DNA from: Bolinopsis microptera
Taxonomy: Eukaryota > Ctenophora > Tentaculata > Lobata > Bolinopsidae
Direction: 5' to 3'
Length of the DNA stretch: 64,000 nucleotides
Assembly: GCF_026151205.1 (NCBI RefSeq)
Contig: NC_087075.1
Span: 13,777,628-13,841,627 of the forward strand
The position numbers and the translations under genes were made by a program. How positions within the stretch are numbered: position 1 is the stretch's first letter; each line of letters begins with the position of its first letter. The notes under the pieces were generated by a model. The model ran no database searches and had not been told where the DNA came from. It was given only the letters and a program-made list of their open reading frames with translations. Below, in pieces: positions 1-9,711 of the stretch.

Positions 1-217
1 AACCAAGGATGCTAATTACCTATGTAGCGTATCTTATAACTTTATAAACGTACGGCACACGAATACCGTACGTATTTCTCAAAAGTGTTTATATGCGACA
101 TGCGTACTTCGTTCAAATCTTTCATTTCGACCATCGATTCATTAAATATGAGCATTTAGCAGTAACACGCTAAAAACGCGAGTTTATAGATATAAATAAT
201 ATGTTACTGTAGTACAA

Positions 218-300
218 GACCTCGTGGCTTAGTCGATTGGGGCGTCACTTTTAATCTGCAGCACCCGGGTTCTGGGCCTGCCGAAGTTTTATTTTAACTT
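218..300 (+). repeat. tRNA-derived SINE head (probable)
   Basis: The segment has an A-box-like stretch TGGCTTAGTCGATTGG followed, about 40 nt later, by a B-box-like GGGTTCTGGGCC, the spacing of a pol III tRNA promoter. Acceptor-stem pairing is poor, so this reads as a SINE head and not a functional tRNA. The end of the element is not clear. Confidence 0.4.
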
Positions 301-1493
301 TTTGTTGGCAATTATGAGTAGCTAACGAATAACTAATAATACCTCAGTAATATAATCAAACGTATTCCACGTATTTTTTAGAATTTTAACAAACGGCTTA
401 TTTTCGACCGGTTTTTCGGCTTACTTAACAACGATGACTCCAAAACTGTTCGTATGCAACTTTTTGCTTTTACCTAACTTCCTATTTATATTTTTCATCT
501 AATTTGCACGTGGGTGGTCGACGGTCGTACATACAAACATAATCTTTCGAATTATATTATAAACTAGAAAGCCCGTGGTCGCAGGGATCAGGAAGCTAAT
601 AGTATATTTTGAAAGTTGCAGTTTTTATAGCATCAAAAATATCCTAAACACCCTAAACGTATAACGTAATAATCACAAAATCGATCAAAATTTCGGTACA
701 ATAATCATTGCAAGTGCACTTTCCCTCCTCGTTACTATGGTTCCTATACAATGTACACCCTTTGCTTTTATCTGATTTACACATGGGCGGTCGTACAGAC
801 AAAAAGAATAAATGTATTAAGCTACAATATGTTGAATTTTTAAGTAATTATAATGAATGTTTTGGTAACATCCTTTACTTCAGAGAATTAGACTAGAAGA
901 ATGATGGAAGCAGGTATAATTTGGAGTTTGGACAGCTGTTCGTCGAGAGATGATTACTATATTAGATCTGGATTTCGGGAGGGACATGAACAATTATATT
1001 TATATTTAAATCTAATTTCAGTTTGACTCGTGACAGTTATTTTAAGTTTTCATAAGTAAACGCTTATAAGTGAAACTTTATTCAAAAGCTCAAAGTTCGT
1101 ATCGAATGTTCAAGTTGTTAGTTTGTTATAGCGATTTCAATTACTATTTCAGAAAACCTTGTCTCACTTGTTTTACAATTAGTCTAAAAGCATTCGCATT
1201 CATTAGAAAAGTTTACAAAATTTAAAGTTCCCTATTATATACAGTTCCATGTTATACAGGTCACTAAATTTAGCAATATTATGGCTAAACAGTAAACAGT
1301 AAACATTAAGACATTATAGTTTTGAAGTCACAAACTGCTGTAATACTACTGTACTGATGTTTACTGTTGACACGCAAAAGAATTTAGTGTTTATATCATT
1401 ATGCACCCATGCCCACTGCAAAATCAAATGTAAGATGACGTCATGATCTTACTGCTTACACAATACACAGCATGGATATACAGTTACTAAATT

Positions 1494-1735
1494 ATCCAGC
1501 ATATTCGCTAATTAATCCAGCATATTTGCTAATTAATCCAGCATATTTGCTAATAAACCAGCATATTTGCTAATAAACCAGCATATTCGCCAATTAACCC
1601 AGCACATTTGCTAAATAACCCAGCATATTTGCTAATAAACCAGCATTTTTTTAATAAACTCAGCATATTTGCTAAATAACCCAGCATATTCGCTAATTAA
1701 CCCAGCACAGTTGCTAAATAATCCAACATATTTCT
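1494..1735. repeat. Tandem repeat, about 20-bp unit
   Basis: About a dozen degenerate copies of a unit resembling CCAGCATATTTGCTAATTAA run head to tail. No coding frame is associated. Confidence 0.85.
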
Positions 1736-2983
1736 AATTAATTAATCACCATATTTCTAATCAACCATGTATGTTCTTATGATACCGTTATTCATGTGGC
1801 CATATGAGGAGATGTATAACCTTATATAGATGTATAACCTTACATACTAAAATAGTCGTATTATATATAAATCGAATGTCTAGTTTGGTAGAAATCGAAT
1901 GACATGGTAATTGTATAACATGTGTTCGTGCTATTTCGTGTCGTCGGTGTTTGACTTAGAAAGTTAGAAATGGTGACTTTCCTTTCATAATTCATAGCTT
2001 TTAAAATATTGCTGCTATCGCGATTAATGCTCTTTTGAGGAATCAGAAGTCTAATTCTGCCTTCCTGACTCCAATTTATTGATAAAACACCAACCTATAA
2101 ACATGGTCGACATCTTTTAAATTTTAAGTTTAATAAATTTTAAGTCAGGGTATTTGCAAAATATGATTTGCATGGGAAAAATCTCATATCTTTGCACAAA
2201 TTCTTTAATCTCCTCAGCCGTTATCATATGTCAAATTGAAGCTCCACCAATAGAACTTATCATAATTTAGAAAAGGTGAACCGGGATAAACAAATCAAAA
2301 TTTTAGTTCACAACTCTTATCAGTAATAATTTGATTCACATCACGAGGCCTGCAGGGAAGTTGCCCTCGTTGGTAAATTACGATAAGAAATTGATAACCT
2401 TGTACCTTGCAGAAACCCTTGATACAATTAAGACCGGACAATAATACAATTATTTTCCGTTCCACCTCCACCCAACTCCTTCATCGTTAATTACTTGTTT
2501 TGTGCCGTTATAAATACCCACAGAAATTATGATCGAGTGAGGCAATCTCATATTTCTTATTTCACCTTTACACGAAATTAGTTTGAAATTGATCTTGAGA
2601 TTATTTTGGTTTTATGTTAGTCTAGGTGTCAACGGATTTACCTTTTTTTTACAGACCAAATTACAGGACCTAAGAAATTGCTTAGAAAAACTGACATTTA
2701 AATAAGCGGTGCTTAGGTACCACCCATATTACCACCCATATATTGCATCATAATTTCTAAGATCGTTCATAATGAAAATGCAAACTCGTTCGCACATATT
2801 TTGCGATTTTGCACACATCATTTAAACTATCAAATAAACGAATTTCCCAGCTCAATTTGAAAAGCAAAATATGGTGCAAACTACAATATTTTGCCCACTA
2901 GGCCCTCACAATTTCTCATACTAAAACCTTACAAAGTTATAACCCTAACAAAACCAAAACTTCTCCTAAGTATAACAGAAACA

Positions 2984-3544
2984 ATGAAGCTAACCCTCCT
3001 TCTCCTCCTTGGATCACTAGCCGTGCTGACTGTACAAGGAGACACGTGCTCTCCGGGTGACTCCTGGCTGGATGAGTGTAACAAGTCAGTCAACCTACAT
3101 TTTAATTTTATGCCATTTATTACAGTGAAAATAGGGTGAATCAATTCAATGATCACTATTTAAAAGAGCTTGAAAGCCGTATGCTGGTATGGTTTCATAA
3201 CTTTTTAAATAACTTTTCAATAACTTTTTAAATAACTTTTTAAATAACTTTTCAAATAACTTTTTAAATAACTTTTTAAATAAATTTTTAAATAACTTTT
3301 TAAATAACTTTTTAAATAAATTTTTAGATAACTTTTTAAATAACTTTTTAAATAATTCAGGTGCCGGTGTCTCCGTAACGGGGTTGCTATCTGCACTAAG
3401 ATGGCCTGTGCTGTCAGTGTAACGTGCGAGCACAAGGGGGTGACTTACTACGCGGGGGACAGCTTCATGGACGAGTGTAACAATTGTAGGTGCACGAAAA
3501 CAGGGAGGGCTATGTGCACCAGGAGGTTTTGTAGAGGCATGTAG
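2984..3544 (+). CDS. Secreted two-domain pacifastin/VWC-like peptide (2 exons)
   Basis: Coding join 2984..3084 and 3361..3544 (94 aa). Exon 1 starts MKLTLLLLLGSLAVLTVQG, a clear signal peptide, and ends in phase 2 at AACAA|gtcagt. Exon 2 follows ttcag| and restores ECNKCRC. Domain 1 (about residues 22-45) fits the pacifastin signature exactly: C-x9-C-N-x-C-x-C-x3-G-x3-C-T-x3-C. Domain 2 (about residues 50-90) has the longer first loop seen in the two downstream genes, with YYAGDSFMDECN. Pacifastin domains are known as serine-protease inhibitors; a Lys or Arg after the CT would suggest trypsin-like targets, which is inference. A VWC-type matrix role is the alternative. The intron (276 bp) is mostly a tandem repeat. 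First of a three-gene cluster (see 5922 and 7414). Confidence 0.75.
3195..3352. repeat. Intronic 12-bp tandem repeat
   Basis: About 13 copies of ATAACTTTTTAA (one-base variants) fill the intron of the first pacifastin-like gene and stop about 8 nt before its 3' splice site. Confidence 0.9.
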
Positions 3545-3574
3545 AGTGGAAAAGGAAGACAGTCGTGTATCCTG

Positions 3575-3835
3575 ATGTACATTGTACATTGTACATTGTA
3601 TATTGAACATTATACATTGTATATTGTACATTGTACATTGTATATTGTACATTGTATATTGTATATTGTACATTGTATATTGTACATTGTATATTGTACA
3701 TTGTATATTGTACATTGTATATTGTACATTGTATATTGTACATTGTATATTGTACATTATATATTGTACATTGTATATTGTACATTGTATATTTTACATT
3801 GTATATTGCATATTGTACATTGTACAATGTGCGAT
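3575..3835. repeat. 14-bp satellite, downstream of the first peptide gene
   Basis: Head-to-tail copies of ATTGTATATTGTAC with single-base variants start about 30 nt after the stop codon. Tyr/Ile-rich open frames on both strands here are produced by the repeat and are not genes. Confidence 0.9.
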
Positions 3836-4170
3836 TGACTTTTATGGTTTCTTTATAAAGAACGATAAAAGTATAATTTTTTCATTTATACATCTGTAAT
3901 ATTTTTCGTGTAAAACTGTAAAAGAGTTTTAAAATTTAGTGTGTTTAATGTCTTCAACTTCTAAATTGAAAAAATGAGAGGTACTTTAATTTATCGCTAC
4001 AGAAACTAAAATAACTCTCAACACAGTTATTCAAGAGCAAAATATATTCTCTCATAGTCATAAGTTAGATGAATGTTAGATATATATACTATGCTAACAG
4101 GAACCTGTCTAATCCTGAAATGGTGCACAAAATACACGCCAGCACTAAGTAGTGTGACAGACATATGTTA

Positions 4171-5029
4171 GTAGAGGCTCTTACGGGCATTGTCTGCTCG
4201 ATACGCTAGGGACCCCAGACACACCTTTCTAAACGTATTTTTGACCATAGAATCGATTAAAAGTGGTTTCGAGATGATTGGACTGAGTTTACGTCGTGGG
4301 TAAAATCGCAAAAAACCGATTTTTGGGCAAAAAATAGGCCAAAAAACCATGTTTTTTGATATTTTGAACAAGTTAATTTTGTTGGCATGTCGGCAAAACT
4401 TGCATGGAAATAGCTAAAACACAGCCGCACAAGATGGTTTAAAAATTTTAAGAATCCCTCTGTTTTTACGCGGGTAAAAATCCAAAAAAGTGGTAAATAT
4501 TTTGACTTTTTTGCTTGAAGTTTGAATAATTTTTGCAGTTGTATGAAATCAACCCAAAAATAGTCACATCGTGTTTGCCTAAATTTTTCCTTTCCGAGAA
4601 GTACCCACTTCATATACTTTATCGAAGTTTGAATATTGTCACTCCGCAAGCGTTTTTGCCAAATTTTCGACGCGCACTACGCGCAAAAGCATTTAGTTGT
4701 TATCAATTGGCACCCGCGCGTTCATCATAAATTTCAAACAGCTATAACTCAGCGAGATTATGTCCGTTCTAGCTCATATTTTCACACTAAATAGAAAATA
4801 ATGTGATCTTATTGCTGACAAAATATGAATATAATTACTCTATTTGCCTTAGAGTAATAGACTGTCAAAGTTTAAAACGCGCATTGGTATAGCACGTGAC
4901 TAATAAGGCCAAATTTATACTTCTTAACATATTATCGATCCTTAGACATCATACTATTGTGTCCAATTAGCGGTTAGGTCTCTAAACTCGTAGCAGAAAA
5001 CACGTCTTTTTGCCCGTAAGAGCCTCTAC
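4171..5029. mobile_element. 859-bp MITE with perfect 19-bp TIRs and TA target duplication
   Basis: GTAGAGGCTCTTACGGGCA at 4171-4189 is the exact inverse of 5011-5029, and both outer flanks are TA (4169-4170 and 5030-5031). This is the Tc1/mariner type of target duplication. No transposase frame is inside; the open frames within it look random. Likely non-autonomous. Confidence 0.8.
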
Positions 5030-5921
5030 TATGTGGACAAGTTCTCACTACCAAGGATCATCGGCTTCATACAAGCAACAAAACTATTCACTAAATGCGG
5101 AGAGAACAAAGTTTAACTTTTTTTCTCCACTAATTAATATTTTACTGGGGTAAGCACAGGGCTCCAATGCTCTATCTTAAAGTGGTCACGATCTATCCAA
5201 TAGTGATAATGACCACAGCCCCTACGAAGAAGAAGAAGAACTTTGAACTGTAGCTAAAATTATATGAAAAATATTTTGACGTAATTATCATCACTTGATG
5301 ATGACGATGTCATCAAATTAGGCGTTTTTTAACTTGATGCTTGACAAAATAACAACTTTTCGAGTCGATTTTACACAATTAAGTATTTAATTCAAAATTC
5401 GAGGTCATGTTGAGGTTAGACTGTTATATAATCTTTTAAGCATTCCGAAAATCTACCGGAAAGTTTTCTGAGCTTGCTCCTTCATTAAGATATTTGCTAT
5501 TGAAGTGAGTACTTTTTTATAACAATTTTATAATGCTAGTATGGTATTGAGCCATCTCCTGGGCGGTGAAGCTCAGTTCTGCTTACCAGGGGTCTATATT
5601 GTGAAATAAGATAGTTCTCACGCCCAGATCGATCAAAAATCGCTATAGAGCTATAATAACTGATAATTTTATAACAATTGTAAATGAAATATTACTTCCT
5701 TATTACTTCAGTAGTACTACTTTAGTGGTACTACTACGGTAGTAAATGTGGATGTAGAACAGTAGGTAGTTGTTCAACTGAGTTCAGAAATTAATTATTT
5801 TAATCGTTACTGGGGAGAAATGAAATCCAATATTTTAAACTGAGAGTGAGTCCACTTTATACCTCACAAATTTAATCTATCAAAACAAAATGCCAGTATT
5901 ATACAGCGCAAGGAGCACTGT

Positions 5922-6422
5922 TCAAATCTCGAAATCTTCTTCAGTTTCGCATTTTATTATTTCAGGATAACAGCCCTTCATTGAACACACAGCAGTTCCG
6001 GTTGATGAGCACCTACACTTATTACAGTCCCTCCAGAACGTGTCTCCAGCGTAGTACCTCACCCCGTTATGCATACAGACCGCTACGTCATCATCGCCAC
6101 TACTACACTCCTTCTCCGTGCATATAACCACCCCATCTTTCGTGCATCTACACTTGTTGCAGTCCATTCTGAATGTGTCTCCAGCGTAGTAAGTAACATC
6201 ATTGTGTCTACAGACCGCTACAGTCTCACCATCACCACCACAGGCCCGCTCAGTGCACATCACTTCCCCCTTCTTAGTACATCTACATTTGTTACATTCA
6301 TCCTTGAACATGTCCCCTGCACGGTATGTTTCTCCGTTGTGTTCACACGTTTTTGTCCTTTTTCTTGCGGAGTCCACTGACATTAAAACCAATGCTAGTA
6401 AAAGAAGTGTTGCTGTCTTCAT
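5922..6422 (-). CDS. Secreted three-domain pacifastin/VWC-like protein
   Basis: Single-exon frame of 166 aa with signal peptide MKTATLLLLALVLMSVDS and a short basic linker ARKRTK. Three Cys-rich modules of about 40 residues follow, each of form C-x16-C-N-K-C-R-C-x-x-x-G-x3-C-x4-C with a conserved Y-x-AGD-x-F before the second Cys. Residues after the fifth Cys are TERAC, TEKEC and SMKGC, so the putative inhibitory loops differ. The C-terminus ends in an acidic tail absent from the inverted paralogue at 7414-7869. Probably an extracellular protease inhibitor or matrix-binding peptide. Confident as a gene, moderate on family. Confidence 0.85.
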   Translation of the reverse strand: MKTATLLLLALVLMSVDSARKRTKTCEHNGETYRAGDMFKDECNKCRCTKKGEVMCTERACGGDGETVAVCRHNDVTYYAGDTFRMDCNKCRCTKDGVVICTEKECSSGDDDVAVCMHNGVRYYAGDTFWRDCNKCRCSSTGTAVCSMKGCYPEIIKCETEEDFEI

Positions 6423-6649
6423 CTTGATTACGTCGCGCTACGGTGAGAAAGAATGCAATAAATATCAGCGGTTAGTAAGTACAAAATGGTCGAAATTCGA
6501 ATATTGTGAAAAATGACGCATGCTCATATTGTCTTAAAATAAGTATATGATGTTACAATGTAATCCGACGTCGCTACTGTAAGAAGGAATGTAAAAGGAC
6601 TGCGATAAAACATACACAAACAAATTACTGAATTGAGGAATTGAATTTC

Positions 6650-6915
6650 CAACAGAGGGATCCCCCGCGGGGTTGGGAATTGGGATGGCCTGAGGTGCTT
6701 ATCTCACTTTGGTAACCTAAGCCACTCCGTGCCAAGGTATTCATCTTAATATAATACTAGTATACTAGTATGAGGTTAGTCCTATGAACCAAAGGAGTGT
6801 TATCACCAGCCAAAGCTGTACCAATTCACAGCTTGGTGACTGCAGGCCGATTTGTATCAGACCGAATTTCAACCCGGGACCTTTAGCATGGGAGGTGATC
6901 TTAGCACTACTGTAG
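6650..6915 (-). repeat. tRNA-derived SINE-like insertion between the two arms
   Basis: Read on the minus strand from about 6912, the sequence runs GTGCTAAGATCACCTCCCAT, then CCCGGGTTGAAATTC, resembling the A and B boxes of tRNA-derived SINEs. The exact element ends and a target duplication were not found. Confidence 0.45.
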
Positions 6916-7413
6916 AAACTAAAAACATCGTAGTACCGTCGAAATTCTTAAACATATGTACATTAACCATCAGCTAAATATGTATGCCGCGGTCTAAATA
7001 CAAGATGGTAAGACGAAACCTTAACGATACGTTTTATATCCCGATTACATTAGGTAATATGATTCCTTTGTTAGAAAATTCAATTCCTGAATTGTGTAAG
7101 CATTTAATTCTTCCATTTAACTCGCTCATTCCTTTTGTGTGTGTTTCGGTAAAAGTTCTACTTGTTAATTACAGTATTGTTGGCAAACTTGGCATTAAAT
7201 TGTTTATTTAGCAGCAGCAAAAAATTACACTACATTGTATCCTTAACCATTACATCGTAACATCATGTACTTACTTTAAGACATGAGCATGCGTAATTTT
7301 TCACAATACTCGAATTTCGACCATTTTGTACTCAGTAACCGCTTATATTTGGTTGTTATTCCAATTTAGTGAGTCTTTATTTTATTTTTTCTCACAGTAG
7401 CGACGTAATCAAG

Positions 7414-7869
7414 ATGAAGACAGCAATACTCCTCCTACTAGCATTGGTTTTAATGTCAGTGGTCTCTGCAAGAAAAAGAAAAAAAACGTGTGAACACAAC
7501 GGAGAAACATACCGTGCAGGGGACATGTTCAAGGATGAATGTAACAAATGTAGATGCACTAAGAAGGGGGAAGTGATGTGCACTGAGAGGGCCTGTGGTG
7601 GTGATGGTGAGACTGTAGCGGTCTGTAGACACAATGATGTTACTTACTACGCTGGAGACACATTCAGAATGGACTGCAACAAGTGTAGGTGCACTAAAGA
7701 TGGGGTTGTTACGTGCACGAAGAAGACGTGTAGTAGTGGTGATGATGTGGCGGTTTGTCGGCATAATGGGATTGTTTACTACGTTGGGGACTCGTTCAGG
7801 ATGGACTGTAACATGTGTAGGTGCACATCAACTGGCACTGCTGTTTGTACAATGAAGGGGTGTATGTAG
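7414..7869 (+). CDS. Secreted three-domain pacifastin/VWC-like protein, inverted paralogue
   Basis: 151 aa starting at ATG 7414 (MKTAILLLLALVLMSVVS signal peptide). I chose this start because an upstream in-frame start adds a hydrophilic leader before the signal peptide. Three modules match those of the minus-strand gene closely; the first module is nearly identical. It lacks the acidic C-tail and ends in ...TMKGCM. TTTTTTCTCACAG|TAGCGACG just before the ATG resembles a 3' splice site, so a 5' UTR intron is possible. Divergently arranged with the paralogue about 1 kb away, so the two could share regulation. Confidence 0.87.
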   Translation: MKTAILLLLALVLMSVVSARKRKKTCEHNGETYRAGDMFKDECNKCRCTKKGEVMCTERACGGDGETVAVCRHNDVTYYAGDTFRMDCNKCRCTKDGVVTCTKKTCSSGDDVAVCRHNGIVYYVGDSFRMDCNMCRCTSTGTAVCTMKGCM

Positions 7870-8086
7870 AGTCAGGATATGGCAAAATGTAGATTTAGCA
7901 ATTTCAAGAGTTGCTCCTTATTGGACTGAATACTGGTATTTTGTTTAAGATTGATAAATTTGAAAAGATATAAAAAGGACTTAGTTCAAAGAACATTATC
8001 TCAAATTTAAGGCCATTTCGTCTGTGCTGAGTTATGTTTGTGTTACTGTTATAGACTTGATTTCAAAATATCTAATGCTTTCACTG

Positions 8087-8350
8087 TTTTGACCGAATTT
8101 TTCTTGAATGACCATCTTACAAGGTCACTGAGGATGACACAAGACACGATTGTGGTACTAAAATTACGAAAGAATAACTTCGGTAAACGGAAAATGTTCA
8201 GAATATAAAGGGATTTCGGAAGATTTGTGAAGAAAAGCTTTTCTGTCGTCTCTTTGACCGAAATTTCGCGGTTTTGACTGAATTTTTGACCAATGACCAA
8301 TCAGTGAGGTCGGTGAGAGTGCCACAAGTCACCATCAAGGCACTGAAAGC
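8087..8350. repeat. Degenerate direct repeat pair
   Basis: A segment beginning GTTTTGACCGAATTTTTC (about 8087-8165) recurs in altered form at about 8270-8350 (GTTTTGACTGAATTTTTGAC). Probably the remnant of a non-coding mobile element. Confidence 0.4.
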
Positions 8351-8682
8351 TGTATATCCGGAGAAAACGTTGGTGGGATGAAGATTTTGAAAATGTCCTA
8401 CCGGTAGGAAATTTTCAAATTTCAGCTTTCTGCGACCCTAACTTATTTTAAGAAACTGCCTCCGTCCCGAAGCAAAAATGGTCTGTAAATAAACCTATAT
8501 TGTTAGAAATATAGAGGTATATTGGAGACTATATTATATTTTACTTCTAGAATGAGAATCCTATGTCGTAACTGTACCTTGAGTAAATAACTAAGCATTT
8601 CCAGCAATAAAGTAACAACTATGTACTACCTTATTACATTGATTTATCCAATCTGTATTCCGTTTACCTTTTCTTCGTTACC

Positions 8683-9711
8683 ATGTCGTACAACTACTCT
8701 AACTACACACAGTTCGGTATAAAGAGCGACAGTGAGAGGTATTTATATGCGGGGTGGCTCCTGCTTGTGGTATTGTGTTCATTTGCGGGAGACACCACTA
8801 TTCTTGTTGCTTCCATCAAATATAACGCTATTCACCTCCAAAAGACAGTGGTAGTATTCATCCAGCATATTGCTGCATGTGACTTGCTTAACTCAGCGTT
8901 CAGCTTGTTCCCCAGCGTCCTTTCAGCCATGTTCAACAGCGAAGGTTCCAGTAGAGCTCCGATCCTCTTTCGGTTTTTTATAAGTTACCTTTGCACTAGC
9001 GCTGGAGCCTCTCTTGTAAGTGCGATGACATTGGGGAAGCTCCTGACACTAAAATATCCCCTCCGAGCAAGATGCTGGTCCAAAAGAAAAGCACACAAGG
9101 TTTGTGCAGTGATCTGGTTCACACTCCTCACAGTTCCAATAGTACATCTTCTTATAGACCCTGGTGACGTCACCTTCGATTACAGGGTGTATAATTCTTC
9201 CTATCGTTACTCGGCAAGGATATGGAGATTACTATCACCAACAGTAGCCATACTCGTGCTGTTTGCTCCAACCATCGTAATCATTGTTTCAACAATTTTA
9301 CTGCTAAAAGAAGCAAGGAAAGTTGTTAGAGGAACTCAAGAAAGTCTACGCTGGCAAGGAATCACGACTGTTGTTCTTACTGCAACTTTGTTCACCGTAA
9401 ACTGTCTTCCCATGACTGTGTACCTTATAGCTAAACCTTTAGTAGAAAATAAAGAGCTGGTTACAGGGCCTTTTTCCGGAGTCTTCTACAGAATAGCCGC
9501 CCAAATCATTAACATCAACGTTCTTTCCAACTTTTTTGTGTACAGCCTGACTGTGTCTAGTTTTAGGAATTTCTTGAAGACGAGGATTCTGATTATCTTC
9601 CCGTGTCTTTGTCGTCGAGGTAACTTTAATTACACTTTTTATATTCTTTTGAGACTTTTATTTGACATTTATGTGTACGCAGACCGAATCCCTAGCGCAC
9701 CAAAGCCCTAG
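8683..9711 (+). CDS. Rhodopsin-like (class A) GPCR, divergent, intronless
   Basis: 342 aa with an N-glycosylatable N-terminus (NYSNYT) and seven hydrophobic segments. TM1 carries GD in place of GN. TM2 has HIAACDLLNS, matching LAxxD. The end of TM3 is LGKLLTLKYPLRA, where the usual DRY is replaced by a K-rich version, but the following YPL is typical. TM6 has NCLPM in place of CWLP and TM7 has SNFFVYSLT in place of NPxxY. A related, broken gene lies at 60385-61824. A GT at 9620 (CGTCGAG|gtaact) could be a donor joining a different C-terminus, since residues after CLCRR look non-coding in character. Ligand unknown. Confidence 0.85.
   Translation: MSYNYSNYTQFGIKSDSERYLYAGWLLLVVLCSFAGDTTILVASIKYNAIHLQKTVVVFIQHIAACDLLNSAFSLFPSVLSAMFNSEGSSRAPILFRFFISYLCTSAGASLVSAMTLGKLLTLKYPLRARCWSKRKAHKVCAVIWFTLLTVPIVHLLIDPGDVTFDYRVYNSSYRYSARIWRLLSPTVAILVLFAPTIVIIVSTILLLKEARKVVRGTQESLRWQGITTVVLTATLFTVNCLPMTVYLIAKPLVENKELVTGPFSGVFYRIAAQIININVLSNFFVYSLTVSSFRNFLKTRILIIFPCLCRRGNFNYTFYILLRLLFDIYVYADRIPSAPKP

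Larger units (their letters stand above)
1..2983. other. Gene-free stretch
   Basis: I see no convincing coding exon here; the one short open frame (708-896) has no recognisable domain or codon character. It holds a tRNA-like SINE head (218-300) and a 20-bp satellite (1494-1735). A short inverted pair CACTAAATT/AATTTAGTG near 1263-1390 may be a remnant MITE. Confidence 0.6.
5870..7970. repeat. Inverted duplication carrying a head-to-head gene pair
   Basis: The left arm (about 5870-6650) and the right arm (about 7080-7970) are inverse copies. They cover the two coding regions, their 5' flanks (for example GAATTTCGACCATTTTGTAC on the right arm and its complement on the left) and part of the 3' flanks. 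The roughly 430-bp spacer contains a SINE-like segment. Arms are similar but not identical, so the duplication is not brand new. Confidence 0.85.

Noticed and set aside
218..300. Functional tRNA gene
   Set aside because: Promoter-like boxes are present but the acceptor and anticodon stems do not pair.
3146..3899. Tyr/Ile/Cys-rich frames on both strands
   Set aside because: All come from the 14-bp TGTACATTGTAT-type satellite and the intronic 12-bp repeat.
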